From the NCBI RefSeq assembly GCF_016086655.4, contig NC_052136.2, forward strand, positions 17,050,001-17,114,000: a stretch of DNA of 64,000 nucleotides, read 5' to 3'. Of this stretch, positions 37,835 through 51,676 are shown in pieces. Each line of letters begins with the position of its first letter. The stretch's first letter is position 1. The notes beneath the pieces are model-generated. The model did no database searches. It saw nothing but the letters and a program-made list of their open reading frames with translations, and was not told where the DNA came from. This DNA is from Lepeophtheirus salmonis (taxonomy: Eukaryota; Arthropoda; Copepoda; Siphonostomatoida; Caligidae). Position numbers and translations under genes: made by a program.

Positions 37835-40800
37835 GAACAAGATATACATAGTTTTAAAAAAAAGAGCGGGAAATACAAATGGTGGTGAGGTTTAGTTACA
37901 AAACCTGACAATTTAATCTAGAAATATTACATTTTGTCTAAAAAAGTGAGTACTATTGTCCCCGAGGATTTCAGTGCAACTGATCACGTATCATCTCTTA
38001 GCATACCCTTCGCTAACCAAATGATAAGTTGGTTAGTGGTCGCTTATATATTATACCATTCTTTTTTCTACTATTTGGACCATTGGATTATTATATTACA
38101 GATTTGTATGATCTTATTAAGCTTTGTATTGATTAAATATTGGGTATAACTCAATGTTCAAGACACAACAATTAGACTATAGGTAAACAACAGAACTTTA
38201 TGTTGAGTTATATTATCTATATATTTTGGATTTCAAGTATAGTTAAAGTTTTATCTGCGTCTGATTGTGACTGTGGGTGTGTACCATGTATGGCCCTTGG
38301 TAATTTGATAATTAGTTATGTAAGGATAAGTACATCAATTTTAATTCGTATAAGAAGGGTAGTAAATAATTATGCTACGAACAATTTAGAAATCAAGTTC
38401 CTAAATATTAGCAAACGTTTATGATAAATTTAGGTCTCTAAAATTCTTTTAAAATCATAGGTTGCGTTATTCTACAACGTAATACCTTGTTTACATGCAT
38501 AAGTTTCCCCCATCACTTATGACAGATATCATCAAACCATAAATAAATATTTGGACCAAATAACTTAAAATATTATGTAGTTAATTATACTTCGGCTATT
38601 TTCTTTATCTTCACTTATTTGCGGTACATACAAAACTCGGCTTTGAATAAACGAGGAGTACGCCTTCTAATAAAATCCTGAATCTTTACTTCATATGATA
38701 AATATCGGCATGTAGACACTATAAATTTAACGTACCTATAAATTTGTCTACAGATTTGGAGAGTCAGAGCGCTACAAAATTTATGGGGTGTTCAATTATA
38801 TGTATAAGATTATATTTCTTTGTTTATATTTTTTTTTATTCTTAATAGATAAGGATGGAAGTTTCTTATAAAAAATCATTGTAGCAGAAGGGGAACAAAC
38901 AGGAATTTTATGCTTTTTGGAACACTGTATGATTAGTAAACCTGACAATCAAAGAGTTACTTCTGAACTACAGATAATGGATCTTTAATTCTTCTCGTAT
39001 GTCCCAAAAATAGGCTTCTACCTAGTTAAGAGTGCCATATTTCATTACATTACTTGACTTGGACTTGATAGAAGTTAAAAACTTCAAACTCAAACATTAA
39101 TACATGAATAAAACTGCAAAATTGAGTCTCTGAAAGATTGTTTATTCAAAATTATTATTAATTAATTAAAATTTATGTATTTTTATATGGCATTCCTGAC
39201 TAGTGGACACGCTAAACCGCATGTAACTTTGATCTTTAAAATTAATTTTCATAAAATCCCTTCACTTAGCGTATAACTCGAATACCATTGGCTATATCCA
39301 AACATAATACTATTTAAAATATTGAACGTTATGTATTTCAAGAATCTATAAAAATGTGTGTTTATTTGGGTTTGAGTTGGAGGCTTGAACTCACAACTTG
39401 GACTAGATCTTAAAGAGTTGCAACTTGACAAAAAAACAACAACCTTAAAGTATAACGTGTGAACAGCTCTGGCTATGAGTATGTAACTAATGTGTAAATT
39501 TGATCCTTGTTAATTTGATTGAGAGCTATACGTTCAATATAGTTATTAAATACGTACATAATTTTTCCAAATAATTTTTTGACATATTTTATTATATTAT
39601 ATTTCTACTTAACTCCTATATTAATAATTGTAATTATTGAATCATTTACCGTTGATTGAGTCGTTTCAATAGTCAAGGATTTCAACATCCTTGTCAATCG
39701 TAAGACTTTCAAATAAATAAATAAGGTGACGAAGCACTTTTTTATGATGCGGGGTTCTCCTCCTCAAACGAGTTACCATCTTTTGTTACTCCTATTTCTT
39801 GAAGCATTTTTTCTGACTACTATTATTATTATTTATTTTGTTTACTCATGCATGGGCCTGATGGTTCTACTTACATACATATATATATATATAACCTAAC
39901 AGAGTCATAACAGAAATGGAAATAATTATTGATATGTTCGTGTATATTACTCTTGCTATCCATATACGGGTAAAAACTAATATTATTTAAACCAGAAGTC
40001 TAATATTTTTCCTACACTTTTTTTGGTAGGGACAAAGGGGGAGAGAAACACGGCCCCTATCGATCTAATTGTCACATCTATGGACATAAAAATCCCATTA
40101 TGTTCATAATCTGTAAATATTTCAGAATATGTTATCCTTATTATATTCCCCAACCCTCCCTTCTCATGTAGTTGGTTTTGCAATATCGTCTATACGTCAT
40201 AGGAAATCCTATTTTCTGGACAGAGCTGATTTTTCAAAACGGTAGATATAAATTCAATAATTGCAAGCTTTTGAATAATAAAGAAAGAAAAACGGAGAAA
40301 AAATTATAAACAAATTTTACGTCTGAGAATCAGAGTGGAATATCAACCCTTTCGGATTATCTTTTTAGATACTTAGTCTTAGGAAGTTGTGAGTTATGGA
40401 GTATAAAGGAGAGACTTGTAGTCGAAACCAAACGTTGGACTGGAGATAAGAAAGAATTGCACTTAATTTCATACACTATTTAAAGTACTGTAACTGTTCC
40501 TTTAATATATCTATTATGAATTGGGCCATAATTACTTACAGTCTATAGGGATACTGTGTAATGGGAGGGCTATGTCGTAACTTTTTATCATTTCCTAGAT
40601 CAGGGGCTCTCAAACTGTAATACATAAGCTCCCCTTAAAGTTATGTAGGAGGCACTCCTGTGAAAAAAAGAGAGTCAGATGGTGGAGTACACCCCTTCTT
40701 GTTTGTTGGCATTTCTTCTTTTTGTTTTGTTTTGGAAAATACAGCAGCTGTTGTCAAATAAATAAAGGTGAAGGTAAAGAAAAATTGTTCACAGTCTAAA

Positions 40801-41575
40801 AGTTTTGACAAAAAGTAATTACTCCCCCCTCCGAAAAAAATCTAAAAAACTGTTCATAGTCATTGGTTAAACCCCCTCTATTTTATATTTAACTTGGTCA
40901 TAATAATGGTACTAGAAGATTTTGATATATTATCGGGTAATACACACTGTAAAGAGTCTTGCTATAGCTACAGTCCACTCTTCGCAAAAAAAAAAACTAA
41001 ATATATAAATGAAGTATTACTTGTACTGAGACTCGACCATCCACTAAAACAGGAAGAACAATATTCATTATTCTTCATTAAAAACCACATAAACAAAGAA
41101 TTTTATTGATGACGTGAGTTCTTGATGAAATAGGACACTGAATGCAACATCTTTAGTAAACGACTGTATTATCATGAAATACAAATTATGTATGGACATT
41201 GATTGCTAAGTGGAAAAGAGGAATGATAAACAAAGAAGCCATGAACCACTAAAACCAATAAAATAAAATATGCATTTGTTCTTTATTTGGAAACATGCCT
41301 ATCATAAAATGAATTAACAGAGTAAATTTTTGTAAAATAGCTAAACATTTGCTCTTTCGAAATCCAAGCAACATGATTGAAAATAATAATTGATTAGTAA
41401 TTATCCTTAAATCATAATTAATCAATCAATATTTCTTCAGATAAATTTCTTTAGGGAAATTGCGATAGAAATTATAATCATAGTTAGAGTTTTCATAATC
41501 TAAAGCGTACTAATAGTGAGTCATCTTTGGGTTATGAGGACTTCTAACAAGCGAATATTACACGTAATTCTAGAT
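37835..41575. other. AT-rich stretch with one hAT-like terminus
   Basis: At 40602, CAGGGGCTCTCAAACTGTAA resembles the hAT-like terminus at 4466, but no inverted partner was found. There is a short F3 copy at 39355. No gene was seen. Confidence 0.4.
39355..39440. repeat. F3 repeat copy (short)
   Basis: GAACTCACAACTTGGACTAG, then ATCTTAAAGAGTTGCAACTTG. Confidence 0.45.
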
Positions 41576-41579
41576 AATA

Positions 41580-41900
41580 CTAGAAGGTGGAGATTTGGAC
41601 TCAACTTGGCCTTGAATTCATGTATTGAATACTTGACCTCATAATCAAAGGCTCACTCATTGAACTGGACTCAATAGCTAAGACTCACGACTCACTTCTA
41701 CTGGAAAATAGTTCTATTCTTAACTCAGGGTAAGCTTAAACACTATGGACCATATATTATAAAAATGGGTCTTAAATTAGCTTAAAAGAAATCTGAGGAC
41801 TCAAATTAGATTCAATAAAAATATTCAAGAACTCGAACTGACCCCAAAGATTTGATGAAAAACAACTACTCCAAACTCGCAGTGCACTTGAGGAATCCGT
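41580..41900. repeat. F3 repeat copy
   Basis: GATTTGGACTCAACTTGGCC, GAACTGGACTCAATAGC and AGAACTCGAACTGACCCC are degenerate units. The right part aligns with positions 220-350. Confidence 0.5.
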
Positions 41901-42939
41901 TCTTAATCATGCATAATGTATTTTATAGAACCCTTTCACAAACTCCCTTCGGGGGCTATTACGATACCGATTGATGATTAGGTCCCTTTAACACATTCTA
42001 AACACTCCTTGGAAGAAGAACAGAAATGCAATTTCTGTAAAGAAGAAGTTGAAATGTATTCTTACCTTTTTGACGATATCTTGATGTTAGCAGAGATAGA
42101 TCCATGTTCGAAAAAAGGGTCAAGGAAGGCTACAGAGTAACATTGAAGGAAAAAGACTGGCTTTTTTAATGTCTCCATAAGTAGAGAAAAAATAGGAAGA
42201 TAGAGTATCGAATAACGGGATTTCTGTTCAATGTTTACATAAATTGATGCTGTGGGGTGAAGTAAACAGACCATTATTAAGGATTTGAAAATTCAAGCGT
42301 ATTAGAGTACAAGGAACACATAGTGGTCAGCTGTAGGGAGATATGTCTTCCATTAAACTTACCAACGTGTATTTCTCTTTTTGATTTACACTCACGAAGA
42401 TTTAGACAATTTTCACATCTCTAATCATTATTATTGGAATTTAATCTAGGGGAAATACGTGCTCTCGCACTGACCTGTTTTAATGTGACAAATATTTCAT
42501 CTATTACCTAATATTGTCCTCTTTTTTCTTTGAAATAATCTGTATTACACAGGGAAGTACTTTTGATAGATGTATTAGAAGGTAAAGATCAAAACTGGAA
42601 ATCCTAGAAAGAATAAAGTGAGCCAAATAGCTAAAGAAGGGATGTGTGTAAACTTGTTAATTGTTTAATCAGTCGTAAGGGTATAAGGATCGCCCTCAAC
42701 ATTGATACAAAATAATAACAGCACACTAAAAAATACATAGGATTTACGATTTTATGCAAAAATGGCCACGGAAAAAATGTCAAGGAAAAGATGGCAAGAT
42801 TCATTTAAACTGATATAATATCTATCCCCAATATAATATGAGAAAAGAAAAATAAACAAACACAACAACGGTTCCAATACAAGGAGTGCTCATCACTTAA
42901 TTCTCCGTTATTAATTACAATACTATTAGACATGATGGA

Positions 42940-43185
42940 CTATTCATATTGGACAAGACTCTTGGATTGACAGACAAGCATTTGCAAAATACTATGCAAG
43001 AGCAGCGATATCCACTTCGTTATGATCCAAGATGTGTCAGAAGAAGAGGTCGTTGGCTGTGGAGCGACAAACCACTGAGAGGATTCGGGCAGGTAGTCAA
43101 AGGTCGAGTCGTTGGAGAGTGCGAAGAAAACTGTAAAGCTCAGTACAGTTGGAGCAATCTGAAATTGCAATAGAACGATGGTCAT
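42940..43185. other. Composition island with overlapping open frames
   Basis: This roughly 245-base island is less AT-rich than its surroundings. The plus strand has a TTG-started frame with YPLRYDPRCVRRRGRWLW; the minus strand has an ATG-started 81-codon frame with a hydrophobic start. A splice-acceptor-like TTTCAG precedes part of the minus frame. Neither translation is recognised, so coding status and strand are undecided. Confidence 0.25.
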
Positions 43186-43189
43186 CGTC

Positions 43190-44330
43190 TCTTCATAAAC
43201 CTTCTTTCTTGCACAAAGAGAACGAAACAGGCTGCATTACGTAGTTATCTAAAGGATTCGAATTCTCGAAGTTTTTTTATCTAGAACTGTGAATTCATAC
43301 TTCCAATGTATCAAGCAAAGTATGAGAACCATAAAAAGTGACTTATAGACTCTTTCAACGAATTTTTAAGTGTATTTTTCTAGTATGATACATTGACATT
43401 TGAATATGTAACTACGTTTGTAATAAATAATAATAGTCTTCAGGGATATTTATCAAAGAATATGAATATTTTAACTATATTTTCATTCATTTCAATTTAA
43501 AATGAGAATCCAGCTACAACTTCATTAACTTGTAAAACAAATATTAATGTAAATTCCTTTGTCAATGGTTAATTCCATCAATTGATTTATTTATTGAAAA
43601 AATGTAAATACATAATTTATGACGACAGAAACGGCTCTAAAATAATTTACTCGACACTCATGTAATTATCTAATTTGATGAATTAAGGTACGTATAGTTA
43701 GAGCCAACTGTATGGGAAGATTTCAGGACCGCAGAGATTTCAGGTGCCTTATATTTCTCTTAACTATGTATATTGTATTTTAAAAGTTTGGCATTTGAAA
43801 AACTGTTGTATCCATTTAACATAGGTTTACTTTTCAGTTACAGAGAAGTACAATCTTTTTTATTTCTTTTGATCATGGTGGGTATTAGTCCACTTCTTTA
43901 TACATTACTACACTAATATTTTTTTAAGGGCCCTTAAAAAGTTATTTTTTTTTAATAAAATATATATCATCAAATCAGTAATTTCAATCGTAATTTTGGC
44001 TTATGGGTGTTTAAAAAATGCGTAACTTTCAAGTAATTTAGATCTTATTTCATGGGGAAAAATCATAAAAGTTACATCTATCAATTTGTGATAAAATAAA
44101 TATGTTTACTTATGATTATGACAGCATTAATATGATATATTAGTTATTATTTTAATGTTGAAACATATCAAACATAATACACACAAACAATTGGATAAAT
44201 GATGTGACACATTTTTAATTTAGAAGTATTTTTCATATGCTTAGATCGATCTTCATTAATTAAAGACAGAAATACTTCCATGTTCTCTAAGAATTAGTTC
44301 AAAAATAGTTTATCCTTAACAGGAGATTAT
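43190..44330. other. AT-rich stretch, no gene seen
   Basis: No protein-like frame or repeat was recognised. Confidence 0.55.
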
Positions 44331-44334
44331 GCTG

Positions 44335-44515
44335 TTAAAATGGAGTCCTGGACTCATATTTTATACAAAATATATATTGTATATTCATCAATATTTATGT
44401 TAGACCCTTCAAAGTAATCACCCTCAAATACAATACACTTTTCGGTATAGCTTTGAGCTCTTTCAGCAATGCAGTCTTTATCTCCTCAATCCTTGCAAAT
44501 CCTAATATTTCGAAG
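44335..44515 (-). pseudogene. Mariner transposase C-terminal relic
   Basis: On the minus strand, RFARIEEIKTALLKELKAIP is followed, after a small deletion and frame change, by EKCIVFEGDYFEGSNINIDE. Both blocks match the end of mariner transposases in which (T)ELKAIP is followed by a CIxxEGDYFEG motif. Beyond it (about 44340-44360) GGAGTCCTGGACTCA may be the decayed terminal repeat. Nothing upstream of the C-terminus is recognisable. Confidence 0.68.
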
Positions 44516-44519
44516 ACAT

Positions 44520-47085
44520 ATTTGCGTCATTTATACTCTTTATTTTTAAATTTAAGGGATTAATTGAAGTAGCCAATAACGTTTTCTACAGTATAAAACC
44601 TTTATTTGACTTAAAAGCCTTATATTGCCCCCGATAAGATATTTAAATAAAATCTATTCTTTTATTTAGGGGATCAATTTTGGTTACACCAACTACAATT
44701 TTGTATTGACGGGGCACCAATTGTGTTGCTAAAATGTATATACAGGTATATTGTACACAGCAAATCCTGAACCCCTCTCCCCCACCTCAAATGGATTTCA
44801 TTGTTTTTTTTTCCTTTTTTAAAGCCATATACTTAAGGGTAAACTTTTTTCAAAAAAAAGAAAGATAATAAATTTTAAAAAGTCATAAACGTAACCCTAA
44901 AGCGTGTTTAATATGATTATTATTTTATGCTTTTTAGTAAATAAGGGGCTTTGAAGATATGTTCATCCATATGAAGGTATAGGTGTAGATAGGTATATAT
45001 TATATTTTCTTTGATATATTTATGATCTTTCATCCCTTATTTAAGTATATTCTATACAATATAAAGTTTATTTACAAAATGTATATAGATTTTGCCAAAA
45101 TATAGTCTGTATTTTATGTTACCACAACTTGTACATAGAAGCATTTCATCTTCAAATCATAGACTTCTTTGTAGGTTTTGCAAAAATAAAAGCTATTATT
45201 TTATGACATAGAAGACGTAAAATACCTTCACGTAAAGAGGCATGATACAGATTAGAGAATCTCATCACGTATCCAAGTAGCAATCGGTGGATAGCTCCTG
45301 GAAAAAAATAATTAGGACTAATGGGTGTCTAAATGTGAAGTACGTTGTGTTATCTTTCCATTGTTTTATTTACGCTGCACATATAGGTACTGATAATACC
45401 TCATTTTATGTAGCTAATTTTTAAAAAATAACAAAATACTGTTCATTAACTTCAGTATTTGAGCTGACCATCACCATAAAAGAATAAGCAGATTTTTTTA
45501 AGAGAGCGTCAAACATATTTGACGCACTCGTAATGAATAAAATCTCAGTTTGCACCACTGATAGTCTCGAAGAGTCTGGTATATCTACAGAACCAAATTC
45601 CTAGACTTTTCAGAGTATTAAATATAATTTTTGACGAGATTATATTCTTTGTTATAATTCATTTATACTATCAAATAGTGTTTAACTCATTGGTTGTCTT
45701 AAAATGGTTCTAGTTTTCTAAAAAAAAAAAAACCTGATAAGTATTTTATAGAATAAATACAGAAGTTAACGAAAAATAACTAATTTTTTGAATTACATAT
45801 TCAATTGTAACAGTTCTTGATGCTTTGATCTTTAATCTGTAACAAGTGTTTCAGTATAAATCTAGCTTTTGAGTATTTGAATTTTTGGAGTATTTTTAAC
45901 TTTTCATTAGAGCGAGACAACTTCGAAAGTTAGAAAAAAATATTATATATATTAGTTTTAGCTTATAAAATTGAAAACAAATCAATATTGTAGCTGATGT
46001 AATAGTATATTCAGAAGCTTTCATGTCTAATATATGTATATTTGAATATTTTTAAGTATGCATTTACATGTTTTCCTTCGAATACAAATTACATGTAAGT
46101 GAACACCTATCTAATTTTTGATATGTTTTGCCATATTATTTAGACTTTTTAAGAAAGAACTAGTTAATACATTAATTACATATATTTACGCTTTAATGAA
46201 CTTTTTAAGTATAAAATCAACTTAAAAATTGAGGCGTTATTCCTTTTCAAACGAAACCCATAAAATATGAGATTTGTTAACCTTTAAATTATATTTTCTC
46301 ACGATTAAATGATTGTATTGTTGAAATTAACATAAAAGTTTATGGAAAATAATCTAACTTTCCTTATGGGTTACTGATTTTTTGTAATACTTAAAGTTGT
46401 GTCAAACCTATAAAAAGGCTAAAAATAGTCCAAAAGTATATATATATAAATATTTTTTTAATATTTTGATTTGAAAAGTATCAGAATAATGATGGCAGTA
46501 GTGGTATTATGACAACATTAGCCCCTACTGATCAATTAGGCTTTCTATCCAGAGCTGTGGTAATCGAGTCATTTTTATGGACTCGTCACTTATTATAGTC
46601 ATGGTCGAATAAGGGTTCAATGAACATCCTTAGGGTATAATATTTTGTCAAATAAATAATATCCAGGAAGGGAGAAGGATAATTTTTGAACAATACATTG
46701 AAATATTGTATGTTTTCTTTTAAAAATTGACAAACATATATATTATATAGGCATTAAAGTTTTTTTTTTTTTTTATTTAAAAAATAATAATATGGAAACC
46801 AGATTCGTATGTATGTAAGTTTTTTTTTGTTTTGTTTTTTTTTAATTGGATCTCCTTATTTGAAGACGATGAATTATTCTTGGTGGCCATAAAGATACGT
46901 TGGAATGAAGACAAATGTAATAATAGGTATAATTGAATTCCTTAAGCATTTTTTGGGTTGTTATTGGGCTTCCTTCTACCGCTATGACTACTTACCGAGT
47001 GAGACGCTGAAATCTGATTACTAGGTTATTGGCAAATAAAGAAGTTCTGTTGAGTTTTTTTCAGAAACGGACATAAATGTCAAAT
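44520..47085. other. AT-rich stretch, no gene seen
   Basis: No protein-like frame was recognised; TA and T-rich tracts only (for example near 46740-46850). Confidence 0.55.
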
Positions 47086-47156
47086 TAGGCACATTGAACA
47101 TTTCATATCACTGTGTAGAAATTTCATTTGTTTATCTTTTTTTAAGTTATCAAGAA

Positions 47157-47572
47157 AATGGCGTCTGAATGTAACACTCCCATAAAGATCCCTGTACTTC
47201 ACGATGCAGGAAATAAAATCTGGAGGCTCCCTTTCTCTTGTGGATTAGAGCTGACATCCCCGATAATAATTTGGTCCTTCAGCAAGACGGCACTCCTGCC
47301 CACACTGCCAAAGCTTCTCAATTATTTTTGAGCAATAACAACAACTTTTAGCCAAAAAATATGGCCCGTATCCTCTTTGTAATATAACTTCCGGTTACAT
47401 GTACAGTCCAGGATCTCTAACATTAGGGACAAAAACATCATGGCCATGAAGGGCACTATAAACGAAGACAGGGTCGATATGTCCAAAGAATATAAAAAAA
47501 GACGTGACAAGCCTTCAGAAGGCGTCTTGAGGGCATCGTGGACGCTAGAGAGGGTTACCTTGAGACAATATA
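47157..47572 (+). pseudogene. Mariner transposase relic
   Basis: It starts MASECNTPIKIPVLHDAG, similar to the helix-turn-helix start of mariner proteins. It then jumps to DNNLVLQQDGTPAHTAKAS with the second catalytic Asp, then FLSNNNNF, a stop and PKNM. The block with the third Asp is not readable. In another frame come ISNIRDKNIMAMKGTINEDR and QAFRRRLEGIVDAREGYLET, the usual C-terminus. Several stops and frame changes show long decay. Confidence 0.8.
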
Positions 47573-48489
47573 CAGGGAGCGGGGATCAGATTGCCCCCTA
47601 CTTTAAACCTTGATAACTTGAAGACGACATTATCAAATAAAAAACCGGTTACCAAATAGGAAAGCTATTCTCGTCAGCTGACGATACGTAGTTCAGTTAG
47701 GATCATGCCGTCATCATATGAGGAGATAAAGAGCTATAAGTGGAACGAGGAGCTTTCGAGGTCCGCCGTAGTCATGGCATTGGTTAATTAATGGAGGTGA
47801 AATCTCCAATTCAACGATTGCTTCAACCTTAGAAGTGAATTTACGGACTGTTCAGCGTATCTGTAAGAAGCTAGAGGACACCTGGGAGGTTGATGCCACC
47901 ATAAAAAGGGCACCCAAGGAGGAGGGCGCCGACAGGAAGGTAAGTGACACCGACTTTGTCGACAAGGTGAAGAAGATGGTTGAGGATGACCCTACCAGGT
48001 CCATGAAGGCCATGGCGAGGGATCTGGGCTGCCATGAGAAAACAATAAGGGGCTGTGTATCTGAGGATTTAAGGTGCCATGTGTTCAAAATCTCTATACG
48101 GTGGTTAACCGAGAACTGTTATGACGACGTAACCAAGGATTTGTGGCCTCTTAACTCTCCCGACCTTAATCCTTTGGACTATTTTGTCTGGGGCTATGTC
48201 GAGAGATATACCAACAGACATCCCCATAGCACCAAGGCCAGCCTGATGGACTCCATCAAGGAGGTATTCAGCAACATGGACAATGAGATGGTAAGAAGAG
48301 CCTGCGGCCGGTTCAGAGGCCATATTGAGGCCGTTATTGATGCCAACGGTGATTATATCGAATAAATGGCTACTCTATACCTATATGCTCGTCATAGTTT
48401 TGATTTTCAATAAAAAAGTTAAAAAATTTATATTTTGTGTTGTTTTTTGTAGAAAAATATTTTGGTGACAATTTGATCCCCGCTCCTTA
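47573..48489 (+). mobile_element. maT-type (DD37D) mariner element, copy 2, internally deleted
   Basis: TA duplications (47571-47572 and 48490-48491) flank 26-base inverted ends (left CAGGGAGCGGGGATCAGATT, right inverted TAAGGAGCGGGGATCAAATT). The length is 917 bases. It aligns with copy 1 (11031-11891) at both ends and across most of the coding part, but its internal deletion is at a different place. Confidence 0.9.
47705..48365 (+). pseudogene. maT-type transposase, frameshifted and deleted (copy 2)
   Basis: The likely true start is the ATG at 47705 (MPSSYEEIKSYKWNEELSR). One extra T at about 47787 shifts the frame, and the rest reads on from about 47790 as NGGEISNSTIASTL and NLRTVQRICKKLED. 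It continues through DFVDKVKKMVEDDPTRSM and ARDLGCHEKTIRG, the second helix-turn-helix region that copy 1 lacks. After VSEDLR the sequence jumps to CHVFKISIRWLTENCY, removing the first Asp and the QQD motif. The third Asp remains in NSPDLNPLDYFVWGYVE. The C-terminus is intact to GDYIE and stops at 48365. Confidence 0.85.
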
Positions 48490-49339
48490 TAGTGCTACAG
48501 CTGGTCTGTTAATATATTTTGGACATGTCTAGTGGCTACCTCGTAAAAGTTAAAATTATTGATTCTTCAGATTTCAACGTCGCACATGGTATTGTTAGTT
48601 AGAGTCAGGATGTTCAGATCATAAATCACTCCTTACCTCTACGTATGTATGAATGTACAATGTATTATAGACTAATTGACAAATCCGTAACGATTGAAAA
48701 TACAGCGTGTTAAAATATCACGCTTCTTCTATGTTACTTTGGAATGCGGTGAGCAAAAACGAAAGAAATAAAAATAAAAAATTGGCAAAAGTATTATATC
48801 ATTATCTTTTAAAGTATATCGGGCCTTATTTTTGCCTTATGATTGTATATAACCTACAAGTCATGAAATGATTTAGGATGTGAACTTCTTAAGGAATTGA
48901 GATGTACTTTTCTTCATAATAGACTCATACATTATATATTGCGCAAATTTGTATATATTTGCAAGTATTAATGAGGATATCTATCCCTAGTCTTGTACAA
49001 TTTAGGATTCTGTACAAGTTGCAACTAGTACTAAAAGCTTATTGTACTAGTTGTTATTTAACATCCCATAACGTCTTATTTAATGATAACTTGAGGCATT
49101 TTAATTAACAACTATACATTATACATACATGGATGCTATCATTTCATTTTGATATATTAATGTTCCTTACGAGATAAATGACCTTGGATCCTTGAACTTT
49201 ATAATGTGCCATACCTAGTATAACTTGTTAGCAATTAGTCATTTTCATCGAATACTCAAAAACTACTCCATTAACTTATCAAACAACTATGTATTGAAAT
49301 TCCAATCCTTGAATTTTATACATAATATACATGAATAGT

Positions 49340-49973
49340 ATAAATTCTTCATTTATAATGTTTTATCCAATGAAATTTTGGTTTCAGCTTGTGCACAAAA
49401 TACCGAGTGTAAATTTAATTTTTGACACACTTTAAAAACATTTTTAACACATCGTACAAAGAATATAATATTCATTCTATTTGAATAGACATTGTTAAAA
49501 TTGCACGGCTCAAGTTTTGTCCATTTATCCGTTATTTTTTCCTTGAGGACACTCGAATTTCGTGCATATTTAACATAATCCCTGGCCTTAATATACAGGA
49601 GATTGAGATCAGGTGAGGTTAAGGCCAAGAGTGCTTCGGAAGTAATTTTCATCCAAAAATTTATGGGAGGTTTTTGTAGTAGGGGCAGGGGCCATGGATC
49701 TCTACTCCCATAAGACGTTATTATTCAGCTGAACAGAGTGCATTTTATTCATTACAAATTTTGCACACTTTGACATTAACGTGTTTGATTTCCTGATTGC
49801 GGAAATCGTTTCGTATCTTAAAAATGTGTTGGGATATCTGTAAACTTTTGCTGTAAACGCAGAAGAATAACAGCTGAATGATTATCAATGATGGAACTTT
49901 TAGAGGGAAATTCATAATACATATTTTATAAAAATAATTAAAAAGGTTGTCAGAATTAAATTAACACCCTGTA
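49340..49973 (-). mobile_element. Mariner-like relic with one recognisable terminus
   Basis: The high-coordinate end, read on the minus strand, starts TA then CAGGGTGTTAATTTAATTCT, a typical mariner/Tc1-style terminus (49947-49971 plus TA 49972-49973). The opposite terminus was not found. The minus-strand coding remnant at 49353-49690 reads PWPLPLLQKPPINFW, then LLALTSPDLNLLYIKARDY, and on to CVKNVFKVCQKL. Tyr replaces the third catalytic Asp (DLNLLY where DLNPLD-like sequence is expected). The frame is open for 99 residues, but the N-terminal half has stops and deletions. Confidence 0.65.
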
Positions 49974-49979
49974 TGGGGT

Positions 49980-51670
49980 ATGTACATTGTAAATGCTTTG
50001 GTCAGTCTCCTATGTGGTTGGATACATCTATCTATCTACATAGTCGGTAAATGATGAGAAGAACAAAGTTTTATGGGGAAAATAACTTGTAAAATACCAC
50101 AAGGATCCTTCATTTAATACCCAAAAAATTGCAATTCATTCCACTTATAAATTATTATCATTAAAAGATATTGAGGTCATTTGTACCTTCTTCTTTTGTA
50201 AGGAACCATATTTGCCGACGACCCTCTATGAGTCTATGGAAGAAACGTACGTAGTTGTACATGCTGAATGTATGTTTTTTCAAGGTTTTATTAATTAATT
50301 ACCCTCTTTTTTGTAAAGAGTAATTGTAATTGTAATCAATAATCTTCAATATTGCATTTGTATCTAGGTATTTGTAAAAGGGAAAGGATTTACCCATTCT
50401 TGTCATACTGATGCCTCACTTTAATCATTTGACAACTAAAAGACAATGTTTAATTATTTAGTGGTTAATCGAATTCAGTGGGGGTCACTAGTCCATGGGA
50501 GGGGCTCAGCTCTCTCACCCCCATTTTTTAATCATATATAAACCAATTTATAAAAGTAATTGTACTACGGAGTTGATAATTTTTAGGGCGAATCCTACCA
50601 AAAGATGAAAGCTAGCAATGCCCTTGATGGAATCCTATTTGAATTTCTGTATTTGAGTCTGCATATGGACATTTTAGTAAATATTTAATAATATTGGTGA
50701 TATAAAATGTATGACACATATTACTGACATCGCAGATTACGTAATAAACAACGCAATATTGGAAGAATATTTTGTTCGATATCTAAATCGACAAAATTGA
50801 GAAAGTAAAAAAAATCGAAAGAAATATCGTATCTAAGTGTTTTAAAAATGAATAATTTAAAATGTTGTAGCAAGGATTTATGTCAGGTTACAAGATTTGG
50901 TTGCTTATACATTCTTCAATATGGCCAATCATATTCGGTGCTCTAATGTTACCTACATAGATCAATAAAGTATGTATATTGAATAATTTCTTTCTGAGGT
51001 ACGTCCATAGCTAAGGAGACCTCGGGAAAATAGCCTTCCACACCCCAATCCTGAAGGAACTATTAATATTCATTATATATTCGGGCAAACTAGCTTGGTA
51101 TTTTTGGTCATTGTTTGAATTTATTTAAAAAGGAATTTCGTTCTTTAAAAAAATGACATCAAGAAAACAAATTTATAAAAAAAAGGTCATCCTAAACAAT
51201 TTTTTTCAAGAAGGGCATCAAGAAAGGTTATATAAAATAAAAAAGGTCATCAAGGAATGTCTGTTCTTAAAACGAAGTAGAAAATTTTTGATCTTTTTAA
51301 ATTTTCGGGGTAAAGCCATTTTATCCATTCTTCTTTCACCCCATGATGTAGGATGAATGTAAGACATTACGCAGCGGATCTAATTCTCTCTTGCTAAGAT
51401 AGTATTTACTTTCAACACAGAATATGTATGTCATTAATTATGAGTTCCCGCATTCAGAGACGGTGGAAGGTGCATTTCCTCCCACAAATAAAAGACCAAT
51501 TGCAATATTTTTTGGTTAATTTTTAATTGAATGAGGCTTTTTTAAGAAAAAAATGTTTTATTGGTATTTCTTTAATGACCTAGAAGAAGGTCAAGCCTTT
51601 TTGGGCTCTTTTTTAAAACTGCGTCAATATTTAATTTAATAAATATTTTTTATCTTATTTATTTCTAATA
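49980..51670. other. AT-rich stretch, no gene seen
   Basis: Short A/K-rich frames such as the one at 51153 come from poly(A)-like sequence. Nothing else was recognised. Confidence 0.55.
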
Positions 51671-51676
51671 AATCAT

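Larger units (their letters stand above)
47090..48560 (+). mobile_element. Older mariner relic interrupted by maT copy 2
   Basis: Mariner coding remnants occupy about 47157-47570 and stop exactly at the TA where the maT element enters. Sequence after 48491 should be the remaining 3' end, but I could not prove matching termini, so both limits are approximate. Confidence 0.55.
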
